Part shown: positions 11,402 to 23,701 of the stretch, piece by piece | Layout: each line of letters begins with the position of its first letter | Numbering within the stretch: position 1 is the first letter of the stretch | From: Brachypodius melanocephalos | Lineage: Eukaryota > Chordata > Aves > Passeriformes > Pycnonotidae | NCBI GenBank assembly: GCA_013398615.1 | Contig: VZSR01003803.1 | Location: 3,978,050-4,042,049 of the forward strand | DNA length: 64,000 nucleotides | Direction of reading: 5' to 3' | Notes under the pieces: model-generated | Told to the model about the DNA's origin: nothing | Database searches by the model: none | Seen by the model: only the letters and a program-made list of their open reading frames with translations | Made by a program: the position numbers and the translations under genes

Positions 11402-11720
11402 CCCTTCAACAGCCCCATTTAACCTATACACAAATCAAAAAAACCCCCAAAATTAACTGTAAATTATCGTACCTTAAATAAAGTAACTCCACCATTAAAC
11501 GGTGCTGTACCAAGCATGTTAAAACTCCAATACATGGTAAAGTCCAAACCAACAAAGTAATACACCACTATTAACATTGCTAACACATTTATCTCCATTC
11601 CTCTAACTGCAAAATACAAACCTCGGTTTGCCTTCACGTAAAGGGGAGTGCAATACACCTAAAACCAATTACCCCAAAAATAAAAGCACAGTCCTACCAT
11701 CTAAACTAATTCAAACTGCA
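11402..11720 (+). pseudogene. retroviral pol (reverse transcriptase) remnant with multiple stops
   Basis: Read in the frame starting at 11402, the translation follows the N-terminal half of a retroviral reverse transcriptase. It shows a TVNYRTLNKVTPPLN-like block, then YTTINIANTF at the position of the first catalytic-aspartate motif (reading Asn where Asp is expected), then FAF, and an LPQ block followed by KHSPT. In-frame TAA stops occur at 11420, 11558, 11639, 11660 and 11681, at places where this family usually has Trp. The fragment is cut off before the active-site YxDD region, and partial LTR sequence begins at 11741. It is not functional. I assign it to pol from motif order only; the retroviral class is unresolved. 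Confidence 0.82.
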
Positions 11721-11740
11721 CTTAAAAAACCAAAAAAAAA

Positions 11741-11922
11741 TTGTTTCATATTATTCATTCTTTAAACTTGTAAGTACTTTGTTTGTTAAATAAATAATTT
11801 TTTCCACTTTTCTCCAGAAAAGTTCTTTTCCCAAACCAGCTGAAGAAAACCCATTTTAAGTTTACTCCCCCAAAAAAACCCTGTTCAGGAGTTTTCTCCC
11901 AAATTTACCCTAAACCAAAACA
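11741..11922 (+). repeat. partial 3' LTR of the provirus
   Basis: It aligns closely to 9536..9714 of the 5' LTR: TTGTTTCATATTATTCATTC, the AATAAA at 11789..11794, the run of A at 11872..11878, and the terminus CCCTAAACCAAAACA. It starts abruptly, so the U3 side of the 3' LTR is lost or too altered to see. It is followed directly by CTTGT, the repeat of the 5' flank. Confidence 0.85.
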
Positions 11923-14900
11923 CTTGTTTTTTAAAATATAACTTGAGCAATGTTTGCAATTGGTCACAGAGAAGGAGAGTGCTGATGACTTGAGTTACAA
12001 CGTGACATTAGTTAAAATGGAGGAATTATAGGATTTTGTGGAGAAATCTGTGGGTGAGTTGAAATAATTCTGATTGGATGAAATATACAGAAAGCAAAGC
12101 TTTTCACTTGGGAGGTGCTGAAGTTTATCTGTCAGAGGTAAGTCCATTATGAAAGCATTAAAGAGGGGGAAGAAAGCTCTAAGTAATCCAAGGATAGCCC
12201 AAAGCTGCCATTTTTAATGGGCACAGGGGAAATCCTGTCTTGTAAGGTTTTAATGTTTGATATTCAACTTATGTTGGTAGCTTGTATAAATAGTATCTGT
12301 TAAAATACTTCCTTAATTTACTATGGAGTGCGATGCTTTAGGCATCCAGTTAGTAAGTTTTAAAGAAGAGAAGGTAAGAGAAGGGTAAAGTACAGGATTA
12401 CTCTTTTTAAAAAGATAATGAAGGAGGTACTAGAGGTGGTGTGAATGCACTTTTGATTACTTTGAATGTCTGAAACATCCTTAAGCATTTAAAAATAATA
12501 GCAAATATGTATCATTATGTTGTTGACTCACTGTCAGGCCCCATTCCTGAACTGCAGCTGTGGAGTAAGAAAATCCCATGCCAAGTTTTATGTATGGTAA
12601 AGTACTGTCCTTTTAAAAGAATGCATTAGCCATTGTTTTTGGAGATTCAGGATGTGTAAGAGTTTCTGGAAATATGGGAGCACTTCTAAATCACTTTCTT
12701 TAATGTAACTATAGAGAAAATAATCATAATCAAGTTACCAAAGAAGTTAATTATCTTTTTCACGTTCTCTCTAGCTGATTTTCATCTATCTTACTGTAAT
12801 TACTTTGTAAGAGGTTGGATACATTTTAGTTGAACTTTGTCTAGTTAGAGTCCAGCAGTGCTGTTGGCATCAGAGTATCATTTTGGGGTGAGGGCAAATG
12901 AATTTTCTCCCTTTGATCAGTGATAACACTGGCTTAACTTTTCCAACAGACTTTTTACAATTGTGAGGCTTTTCCGTGCCAGACTGCTAATATTTCTAGA
13001 TAACATTAAAGAGGAAGAAATCAGGCTGGATGTCAATCTGTGACCTTTTTGTAGCTTTCAGAATACTTGTGAATGGAGAGTTGAAGCTGCTAATGAGCCC
13101 AAAGCTGTACAAGGCTTTTGTGTAACAGCAAAATATCCATCAGAAAGTTGCAAAGCTACACTTGCTAAGAGTAACAAAAAGAGTAGGCAAATTTTATATT
13201 AAATGGATTTTTCTAGACTTGTTTGTGGCAATGTATGAAAGCTCTGACATGTTAAGAGGATTCTATTTAGCATCTGAAATTTGAAAGAAATGAAAGTTGA
13301 GATAGAGGTATGTGGAAATGACAAAAGTAAAATACTACAGCATGTATGCAGTGAATGGTGCTGGAATATTTAATTCCTGTAGGGTTATTCCCCTTTCTGT
13401 CAGAATCCATGTGTGACCTAAGATATTTTGCCTAAAAATTCACATTATATTGGATCAGTTAAAGGAAAGAAGGAGATGTTGGTATTGCAGTATAACACAT
13501 ACATGAAAATGGGGAGTCATTGTTCTTAATGAAAAAATCATTAAAGAGTGTCAAATGGTATTTGAAAGTTAAGGGTTTTTTTTTAAATACGAAGTTGCTT
13601 GTTATGTTCTCAGCTGGCAACTATGTATGGTGTGCAAAATGCTGCTGCTGACAGTGAAATACAACTTTCTGATTTCACATCTGTTTGCCTGTTAGCTTCT
13701 GTTACGGGCAAAATCAAATTTTAATAGACTCACAGTCCCTTAGGAAACTGATGTTTCACATGGAGACACGGGGGCATTTTCAGTTATCTGCTGAGCAGCT
13801 TAAAACAAATTGTAGTGAAAAATCAGGGAAGTGGGAAAAAGTCCTGATTTGAGTTCATAAACTTATCTCTAGCCCTTCAAATTGCTACTAGCAGCTGGCA
13901 GCAACGTTGAACTTAATCACTTAATCTCTTCCCAAGTGGATACCCTATTTTAAGTACCTCATTGGCATTTGCTTACACAGTATCCCTGTCAGTCCTGAAC
14001 TTGGGAACAGCAGGCTTATAAATCAGATTTTCTTCCAAGTGTTGCTGTTCATGTGTGCCAGCCTTGTAGTGTGTAATTCATATGGAAGAATGGGAAAAAG
14101 AGATTGATAGCTTGACTGGGTGCATTATAATCCTGACAAGGAACATGTTTTCTGAAGTGTTACCGAATTAGTTTGATTGTAGTTTCTATCTGTGTAATAC
14201 GTAATTACAGATTTGCAGGACACTGGAAATGAGGAGGGGAGGTGACATTGCATAGAAACTTCAAACAGACTCAGGAAATGCTCTGCACTGTATTATGCTC
14301 CTACAGGTCTATAAAGATATAAATGACACATTAATATGTCCATGTGTGTTCTGTTTGGTGATGATAAAATATAGTTGTCCTGTCTATGAAAACTAGTTTA
14401 TCAGGATCTGTGGAAAGGGAGAAGGAATAAAAACACTTTTAAACTTTTTTGTATCCATAAATGTTGTGTGAGATTATTGGAAGAGAACTGGTCACATTAT
14501 TAAGTAATGCCTTGATAAAAATTATTTCTTAGATAAGAAGTGGATGTGGATACATAAACATGGAGATTATAACTTTCACATTGCAAACACACACTGTATG
14601 CCTTTTGTCCCTTACTCCAGTAGGAAGAACTCAGAATTTTTCCCTTTTTCTGGTGCTCTCAAACTTTGTGGATTGCCTGTTAGGGTCAGGAGGAAGCATT
14701 TTTCCTGGTTCTAATTTGTTTTAATTGTCAATATTTTAATCATTCCTTATGTTTATATTGTCATAATAGCTATGGCTATATAATAAATAAAAGCAAACTT
14801 CTAACAGGTGCAGTTCCATGATTATACTTAAAAGAATATAGTGTTCTTTGCAGTTTCACTTGTTTTACATCTTCTATTAAAGAAAAATGTGCAATTGTTT

Positions 14901-15639
14901 TGTCACAGAATTCAGTTTTGTAGTGTTAGACATTAAAAGCTGTGTTAATGTCCCCTCAAAAATAGGGATGACTCAGTTCCATTAATTTCATTGAGCTTCC
15001 TTAGGAAATCATTGCATTATTTTTATTAACCTTTGTATGGAGTTGTTTAACCATACAATCCTTGTTAGCTCCTACAGGTGTTGTTTCCAATTGGTGGTAA
15101 GAAGCAGTTTTATTTATAATTTTTAAAAAGAATATTTTGCTTGTGTCTTTTGGCTTCTGTTTGTAATTCCAAGTTGTCATTTCTTTCAACCTCTATTAAA
15201 TGCTGTCACCAAGAATTCAGCATATGGTAAGGAGACGATAATGTGGCTTGGACCGAAATATGTGGCACTGCCTTTTTCTAGAAGTACCGAAACGGTTAGA
15301 AAGCCAGGAAGTAACTCAATATACTTGGTAAAATTATTGTGAATCAAGCTGTTGAAATGTGATTGGAGACTTGGCTGAAGCCAGCCTGTTACTGGAAGTC
15401 TGATTAGATCAGTTGTACCTTGCAGACTTCTAAGACAAAGAAGTCCCATAGCTTGGTGGAGAGCCTGTATTTAAGACCTCTCTGATTACTTTCTAGGAAA
15501 GAAACGTGTTCTCTTAAGTGTTCTGTAAATGTGCTGATGTTTCAAAACCATGTAAGTTGTATTTTACTAGTAGCTGAATGGCAAACTTCATTTTATCGGC
15601 TCAAGAGATCCTGTATTAATGAATTTCAAGAACTATAAA

Positions 15640-15930
15640 TCTTTAGGAAGGGACACAATTCCAATTATAATGAAATTAATTGTCTTGCAGTCTGACTGTT
15701 TTGGTTCTTTCCCCCGCTGCCTTTTGTAACTAATTAAGCCAGAGAAAGCTTAACTGCAGCCACCTAAAATCTCTGTGGTGTTTGTGAAGGGACACTTCTG
15801 GGTTTGCCCCTGCTCCCCCCTTAGGCTGCATTAATGTTTACATACTGGCTGTTAACATTATAGCGGCGCCTGTCTCGTCGCTACAGTTACGGCTCTGTCA
15901 CTGATGGTATTATAAAACTTGAGATTTAGG
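15640..15930. promoter_or_regulatory. candidate conserved noncoding element with CpG cluster
   Basis: Five CpG (15864, 15867, 15876, 15879, 15890) lie within 28 nt in an otherwise CpG-poor intron, next to homeodomain-like sites (AATTATAATGAAATTAATTG, GTAACTAATTAAG) and GTTAACATTATAG. CpG persistence suggests either recent origin, lack of methylation or selection. There is no open frame and no repeat match that I recognise. The function is inferred only. Confidence 0.25.
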
Positions 15931-16970
15931 GATTTTATAATTTGGTTGTAAAATCTTGCTCTGGGCAACTATTTGTAATATGTTTTTAGTTGAAAACTTT
16001 GGGGGTTTTTCATTAAAAAAAAATCAGTGTACTGGACTCTTAGAAAAATATTTAAAGCAAATGCATTTAAAAAGTAAAGCAGTGCAACAGTGTGTGTTAT
16101 AGAGGACATCTATATATACACATATATTTAATGTTCTTGGAAACAAAAGTATTACTATGCATTGCTTGGAAAAATGACAGAAATATTTGTGTATGAACAA
16201 TGTGGAATTTTTACACTGTATGTTTGTTCTGATGAAACATTCAGTGCTGTTAGGATTATTTGCTTGCCATAAATGCCATTGGTCTAAACACATTATAAAG
16301 GAGGAATATGGCAGCACAGTAATGGTAAAAATGATACACTGTAAAGAAATACATTAATTTTGTAACTTTATAATGTTCAAATTTGTTGACACATATTTCT
16401 TTATAGTAATATAATATATTAAGACTTGAAGTAACAATCTCCTTTCTCAAGAATGTTTTGTGGTTATTCAGTTTGATGTATTGTAGGGAAACAGATAAAT
16501 CACTGTTTTGGTGGGGTGAGTAATCGAAACAAGGGAACAAACTTTTAACACGGCAGAGTGTTTTTGCAAGCTTAGTTGTACTTGCTACAGGTAAGAAACT
16601 GAGAAAGCAAGCTATGTTGAGGGGTGATTTTTTTGAATATTCTTTGCATTGTAGTGAAAAAACTCTCGAGTTTGGATTACTGACATGAGTATTTTGCGGT
16701 GTAATCTGGTAAGAACAGCTATCAGGGAAACAAATTTTTGGGAATTGTACTTGTCTAGAGTGATTATTGCTGTGGAATATGGAGCCAGGCTGTAGAAGTT
16801 ACTGGGAAAGCTTTCTGTTTCTAAACCAAAATATGTTAAATTCCATTGTACTTCAGCAAATGCCTTGGTGAGTACCAGTGTTTGAGGATTTATGTTTTTA
16901 TAGTAACAGTGCCTAAATATTTGAACATGTTTTGCTGCATGCTTTGAGAGCTGCTACTGTGCAGTAGTTA

Positions 16971-17078
16971 TAGAACCACCAGAACATAAAATATTCTGGG
17001 TTGGAAGGAACCTAAAAGCTCGTCTAGTTCCAACACCTCTGCCAGGGACTGGGACGCCTTTCACAAAACCAGATTGCT
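16971..17078 (-). mobile_element. CR1 LINE 3' end, antisense
   Basis: The + strand reads TAGAACCACCAGAACATAAA, then ATTCTGGGTTGGAAGGAACC, TAAAAGCTCGTCTAGTTCCA and ACACCTCTGCCAGGGAC. This is the classic reverse complement of the CR1 3' terminus. The copy is about 110 nt and 5'-truncated. Confidence 0.85.
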
Positions 17079-17439
17079 TTAACAGATACCAGAAGAAGGA
17101 TAAATGGATCATTCAAGGCTGAAAGTGCAGAAGTCAATCTGAAAGATAGTGTGATGGTGGCAACATTGTAAATGGGTTAGCTCAAATAGGTAGCTCAGGA
17201 TAGGCAGCTCTTGGGAGTGTTTTTCATGGAAAAACCTGTGATAGATTAGTATTTTAAACTAGAAGAATGGATGCTCTCTCTAAGGTGTATCCTTGGCAGT
17301 CATAACTTTGTTGATATATTCAGGGAGTTTTCTATTTGTCATACTACTGTTGCATCATATGTTAATCCTAGAAACAGTTTCTGGAGTTTTTTTTAACTGT
17401 TCAGTTAATTCGATATTAATCAAATCAGTTTTTAAGAAT

Positions 17440-18245
17440 CGTCTTTTCTAAGTACAGGAGCAGGCAATTCCAGTATGTTGTAAATCAAGCAAGTGGGCCA
17501 GAAGACCAGTTTGGCTGAACAGTGAACTCCTCGTGGAGCTCAAGAGGAAAAGGAAATGGTGTGATCTCTGGAAGTGAGGTCAGACATCACAGGAAGAGTA
17601 CAGAACTGTGGTTTGCATATGCAGGGAGAAGATTTGAAAGGGCAAAAACTCAATTAGAGTCGGGACTGGTCACTGCTGTATCTGACAACAAGGAAGGGCT
17701 TTTTGAAGTACATTAATAGCAAGGAAAAGTCTAAAGAAAACACACTGACACTTGTTGAAGGTGGTCACCTGACTAATACAGATGTAGAAAGAGCAGAGAC
17801 TGTTTTTGCTTCCATCTTTAATAATATTGATAGATCTTGGGGTGCTCAGTTCTTTGATTTGGAGGACCACATGTGTCAGTACAGTCCACTTGCAGACACT
17901 GAGATTGTAAAGGAACCAGTTGTATCAGCTCGATGTTCACAAGGCCCTGGGGCCTGATGGGATTTAAGCCAGAGTTCTGAAGGAGCTATTAGGTGTTGCA
18001 ACAGTGTTACTCTGTGTACAGGAACGGTCTGAGGGAATACCGAATAAGCTATAGACCTGTTGGTCTAACCTCAGTTCCTGGAAATGTTCTGAAGATTATT
18101 CTGAGTACTATTAAAAGGCATTTAAAGGAACAGCATGATCACCAGGCACAAGTTAACATGTGTTCACAAAGAGCAAGTCCTGTTTGACTTACTTGATGTC
18201 CTTCTGTGACCAGGTGATGCACCTAGTGAGTTAGGGAAAGGCTGT
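17440..18245 (+). mobile_element. CR1 LINE ORF2 (reverse transcriptase) remnant
   Basis: This is a sense-oriented fragment of the CR1 pol-like ORF2. One frame (17522..17716) gives an ELKRKRK-like helix and AKTQLESGLVTAV. A second frame, entered near 17703, gives KYINSKEKSKEN, GHLTN and FASIFNN. Further on, GPDGI (near 17945) and SYRPVGLTSVPGN (near 18050) are the start of the reverse-transcriptase domain. Frames shift between these blocks, so it is a dead copy. It lies in the same orientation as TMEM135. Confidence 0.85.
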
Positions 18246-21200
18246 CATTTAAATTGTAGCCATATGGTGAGCCTGTCCTGTGTGAAGAAAGGTGTCCTGT
18301 GGGTCATAGAAAGATGCTGTGTTACTGGCAAGGTGTAAGCTGTCTCCTCTGTTTGTAAAAGTAGCTGCAGAGTAAAATCTGATACATTTGTATGAACTGT
18401 GGAAAGCACTTGGTTTACTGTGTGAGAAAGATCTTCTCTCCCATATGGTGTTCTTAATTATTCCTATAGAAAGTCTATCCTTCATTCTTGCCCTTTACTT
18501 CTTGTGATTTTGTGTATGCACATAAGGTACAGGTACAATCCTTACACTTTCTGGATAAAAGAAGTAATTGCACTCAACAATTTGACTTTCCTAACTATCT
18601 GAAATGTGTGTTTCTATTGATTATTTACTTCCAATCAGTTTCATGATTCACCATTCTGTGTCTCATTACAGTCTAGATAACTGTTTTAAACTAGATTTCA
18701 TCCACTTGAGATGGCAAAAGTTTGGCAAGGTGAATTCTGTATAAGGTGAATTGTGAACAGAGCAAGAAGGTTTATTGGGAATCTGTGACTACAGTTCCAT
18801 AGATGTGTAGTCAGGCTGTCCAGGTTATTAACTATTCAGGATTCTGAAAAACTCTACTGTTTCTGCATAAGTATTCAGCAACCAAGTTTAACATTCAGGC
18901 CGCAGCATTTGGAAATGCTGGAAAAATTTGGTTCAGCTTTTCTTGTGTGATAACTGAAGTCTTGCATAGGATGGAGAGCAGGAGAGCAGCTACTGCTTTA
19001 TAGTTGACAGTCCGTTTTCTAGGATAACACAGTCAGACAGGGAAGAATCCTGGAAGACCCCATGTGAAATACACGCCTGTGATTCTGGAGATGCTGGGAA
19101 ATGCATTGCAGCATCTGGATGAGTCTGTAGAGACTGGGTTTATTTTCTCTCTTGTTGTTAGAGTCAGGGCTGAGATGGATCATGCAGGACTATTTGGTAG
19201 CAATTGCTTAGTGGTCTCCAGATCTGAGTTTCAGAAGGATTTACCAGCTTAGGCACAGCACCAGCCGTGTGGCTGCTTCATGAGTGTAAAGACATCTCTG
19301 GCAGCACGCATTAAACTCTGGCCTACTCTGTCAGTGCACGTGGGGCCAGCCTGGGTGAACAAAGGGCGGTGCTAAGGTCAAGCAGCAAGCTGTGATATAT
19401 CCCAGGTGACTGTGCAGATGCCTTCCTCTCTTCCTGCATGGTTCCATGAGTAGTAACTGAGACTTTATTATAGTTAAAGTTTGAATTTTTAAAAATTATT
19501 TCAAGAACCCCTTTTGACAAATCTATTTCTGAAATGTTTACTTTGTAGGCTGAAAAGTTATAGTAATCTGCATAGTAGTATAGTTTTGTATTCCGTTTTT
19601 CATCGTTACCCATAAAAAACCCATCAAAATCTGTAAAACTTACAGTCCTGTTGAACTGCTTACAGATAAAATGTTAAAATTCAGGCTGCTGCTGGACTAT
19701 TCTGTGAGTCTGACTTCAAAATGAGTCTGATTCAAATGGCATGAACAGTGGATTAATTACTCTGTCCTGTCTACTCAGCACTAGCATGCAGGACACACTC
19801 ATTTGGACTTCCTTGGCTTAAGCAAACACCTAATACATCTTCTGTGTCTGAATGCTTTTGTGTAGCATGTAGCTCCCAGAGGGGGAATAACAAATACTCT
19901 GCTAGTATAGAATAAACTTAGGTGAGCTGGCTTGAGTGCTGACATTTACCTGGCGAGATAACATCCATGCCTAGCATGCCTCTAGTGCAACGGCTGGAAG
20001 TCTTGGAGGGAGCTTTTCGGTGCTGTGTTCCTCAGGTCTGCTTGTAGGATATAATTTCTAGATACCATAAATGAGAGCAGCTGAAGTATTTGTTTCCATG
20101 CGAGCCACACCTATAAACCCGCTGTAAAAGAAGTGGCTTTTCTGAAGCGTCATTGTTCCCAAGGAACTAAGGTCATTGTTAGCTCCTGCAGCAGGAAAAG
20201 TGTGAAGGTAGAGACTTAGAATGGTAATGATTTCCTACATTTAATCACGCAAAGGTTTTCTGTGGCAAAGATTACAGCAGTATTCTTAGGTCAAACATCT
20301 TACTTCCCCTTCCTGCCCTCTGCCCTCCACATTCTGGGACAGAAAATGGCATGTTTTTATTTCCTTTGGTGAGGAAATAAAACACTATATGTTGTAGTGT
20401 TTCTTGAATCTGATGACCTTCACTCCAGACTGAATCTTTTTCTATAAAGTAAGTGTATGGCATTAAAATCTTCTCCTAAAGACAGTCTGTCTAAGAAGCA
20501 GGGACAAACTGTGTCCATGGTGTTACAGGCAAGCATTAAACAGGTCTCATGAATTTGGGCCAGCACCTGTCATCGCAATCCAGACTGCTCCGACTTTGGT
20601 GAAAGACTGAGGCAGTATGGACTGTCTGGTAGTACAGCATAATTTGGTCTGTGTGAAGGAATTTGTATGGGCTCCATCTTGCTGCTTCAGTGATATTTTT
20701 TTCCTTTTAAGCTCTTCAGTGTCTGTTATTCATTCCTCGTGAGCAATGGACTGAGGAACTAGCAAGAGTGTTCTAATATCAACCATTGGCAATTTGGATG
20801 TTTGAGCTTAATGCCAGAAAATAATAGGTTTGAACTGGACTTGGCAATAGCTTATTTCTGTCTTTGGTAGGTGAAATGTCTCATTAATGTCTGTCTGTAG
20901 TATCTGGCACAGTTCATCATCCAGTGCTGATGTCCTGCCAGAAACTGGCTTCTCAGTCAATAGGGATGTGTTGAAATGACACTCAGTCAAATTTTTAGTG
21001 TGGTTTGCCTGCCTTTCTAGAAAAGGTTCACATTGATTTCTGACACTGCTGTTCCTTGGAACCCCTTGTGGGACCCCTATTACGGATGTAGGCACACTCT
21101 TAATAGCATTCATCTGTCTTCTGAGTGATTAAATTAATAGTTTCTAACTGGATTTAAAGCCTGTTTATAAAATGACTTAATAGGCTGTCATTAGAGGGTC

Positions 21201-23639
21201 CTAAGGGGAGGAAAAAAATGCTACAGAAAAAATGTCACTGTATGTTGACAAGTCTAACTCCATACACCCCATCCCTTGGAAGTGCTAGTCTCCTGTTGCT
21301 GAATACAAGGGCATTTAGAAGTTAGGCACACCATGTGAAAAGCGGCAATAGTTCCTTGTCTGAGTTAGACCGATTTGTCAAATTAACTTATTTTTTTACA
21401 AATTGCTTCAGGTGCTTTGTAGACAGTGTAATCCAATCACAGATGTAACATTAAGACATTATGAGTCTAAAGAGAAGATTAATTCTAAACATGCAAACAC
21501 TACAATAGCTATTAGCGTGACAGACTAGGAAAACAATAACCAGAAATAGATGAAATAACTGATGATTTGAGTAGCTTATCAAAAAGCTTGTGTTGTGGAA
21601 TGGGCTATCTCAAACTGGGCACGGAATATGAATTGGAAAGGGAAGGCCAGCCATTCCAAAGAGCTTCTTGGGAGGCTTCTAGAGCTGCCTCTTGCTGAGC
21701 AGCTGTGAGCTGTGTTTGGGATATGAGGGTAGGGTGTGGTTGAAGGGCTCTTGGGAAGGGGTAGATGGTAGAAGTTGAGAAGAATAGGTCAAATACTGGA
21801 TAATTTTCAGCTAGTATTGGGACAGCCTCACGCTGTCAACTGTGACCTTATACGACAAATTTTTTCTCCTTCCTGCCTTCTCACTCCCAAAATACCCTGA
21901 GTATATGTCCAAGGCCAGGAATACTGGACATATTTTCAACTCTGAATTTTTTCCATGCCCTGTCCTGCTCTTCCTAATTTTTATTAACTGTTCTGTCCAT
22001 GGTGTCCTATTTTGCTTTGGAGTGGTAGTGATTGCCAACAGAATGCATTAAACAATGACCTGCTGCTGCAGAGAGTCTCCAAAGCAGTTTTGTTCAAAAG
22101 TATTTGCTTTTGTGCCCTATGCTCATACCTCCCAGACAGAGTGGCCAGGCAGCTCATGCCCAGAAAGAACTGAGTGTTTTCTTTGTGATTGGCTGAGCTG
22201 ATTAAAAACAGCTTGGTGTTACTATCAACAGTCCAAAGAAATTGCTATTTGGGCCCTTACTTAACACTAGATAGACCTTCTGTACCAAGAATGTGAATAA
22301 TTTAAAAAATCCCCAAATCCTTCATTTCTTTTCCTGAGGTTTGATTAATTTGTTTTTCTTCTGTTATCTCCCAGTCAGTCATTCTATAATACTAATAAGC
22401 TTTTTGGAATCTTTTTATCTCTTCACAGAATCTTGTGAGGTTAAATCACACTTTAATTAAGAGTTTTTTTCCCCTCTGTAGGTCAGCATTTGTTTTTGCT
22501 CTGTAGATACCATAGAGAAGCTGGGAGAGAAGGAAGAGGGAGGGAATGGTGAAAGAAAATCTGTATAAAATAGAGCATAAAGGAGTTTAAAAAAATTGAA
22601 CCATAGATGTTATCTTGTGCTGCACTATCTGGAAACTGTAAGAATTATTGGTACTAATTTAACTGGAATGTATTACTGTAATATATTTTATTTTTGGCTT
22701 CTCTCCCTTTCCAGTTTTCTCATACCCTTTCTTTGGCATGTGTTCAAATCATAGAACATGTTGAGTTTATTTTATTTCCTTTTAAGAACAACAAATTCTG
22801 AGTATTTGCATCAAACCATTTTGCTTAACATGTAAGGTGCTCCAAGCAAGAATTACTGATATGCAGTTTTGAGCAATTTCAATTTCTCCAGCTTGCAAAG
22901 TGTCCATTTCCTAGTTTAAACAACCCAAAATACTGAAACAGGAAATTCCTTTAAAGAAACAGTGAGTTATGAGTCCTTAAACTGTGTATTTTTGATATGA
23001 AGTTCTGAACATTATTTTTGTGTGAAAGACTTGCCTACTGGTCTTTAACTAAGCTAAAAAGTTACCATGTTCTTTTTGAAATCTCACTGCTTAGGTCTGT
23101 TTTCATAATTTTGAGCATTATTTTGAAAGCTTGTCTGTTCCTGCTGATTTTAAGTGAACTTTTGCACCAGGACTTCTCTGCTGACCTCCAGCTGTCAGTA
23201 GGAAATTGGTGGGTGTGAGAGATTAACGATACCCTAAACATAATCTGTAGTGCTTGTGTTATTACAGGGATGCAATCACAACTCCACATCTATGCTGGGT
23301 TTGCTTGTGGTGTCAAGCTGCTGTAAAGTAGAGAAAACCCTACCTCTTACCTCTTCGTTTTAACTTTCATTTGGGGGAAACCTGTGATTTGTGTGTTTGA
23401 TTTAATTCTGCAGGTTATAAACTGGTGTTTTACAGTGGGGGGGAGGGATGGAAGCTGACGGGAGGAATTCTTCCTGTTTTTGCAGACTACAAGTCCTGTC
23501 TGGGGAGCCATTACAAACTATTATGTTAGCTTCTTAGATGATGTTCAGAAATTAAAGTCAGAGTTAACTCTTTTTGAATCTTTCTATTTCTTTTTTCTTC
23601 TAAATTCAAGGAGGACAACTGTTCCCAAGTTTTGCCGTT

Positions 23640-23701
23640 TACGAAAATATATATGTAATTATAATATATGTATTTATATATGATATATACATATATACAA
23701 A
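23640..23701. repeat. AT-rich imperfect TA repeat
   Basis: This is an imperfect (TATA/TATG)n low-complexity stretch, such as ATATATATGTAATTATAATA followed by TATGTATTTATATATG. No gene is associated with it. Confidence 0.75.

Larger units (their letters stand above)
9018..11922 (+). mobile_element. defective endogenous retrovirus with G-to-A hypermutation
   Basis: This is a 2.9 kb proviral relic in the same orientation as TMEM135. In order: an LTR beginning TGTCGTGG, a primer binding site at 9728..9745, a 2 kb internal region with a recognisable reverse-transcriptase remnant near 11402..11720, and a partial second LTR ending at 11922. The direct repeat CTTGT flanks both ends (9013..9017 and 11923..11927), as expected of integration. 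It cannot encode a working protein: there are many in-frame stops, gag and env are not recognisable, and most of pol is missing. The coding strand from about 10380 onward is extraordinarily poor in G. The class is uncertain; the primer site suggests a Lys-primed lineage. It is spliced out with the intron. Confidence 0.88.

Noticed and set aside
11082..11658. Two minus-strand open frames inside the provirus
   Set aside because: They arise from the G-poor composition and overlap the plus-strand reverse-transcriptase remnant, so they are not genes.
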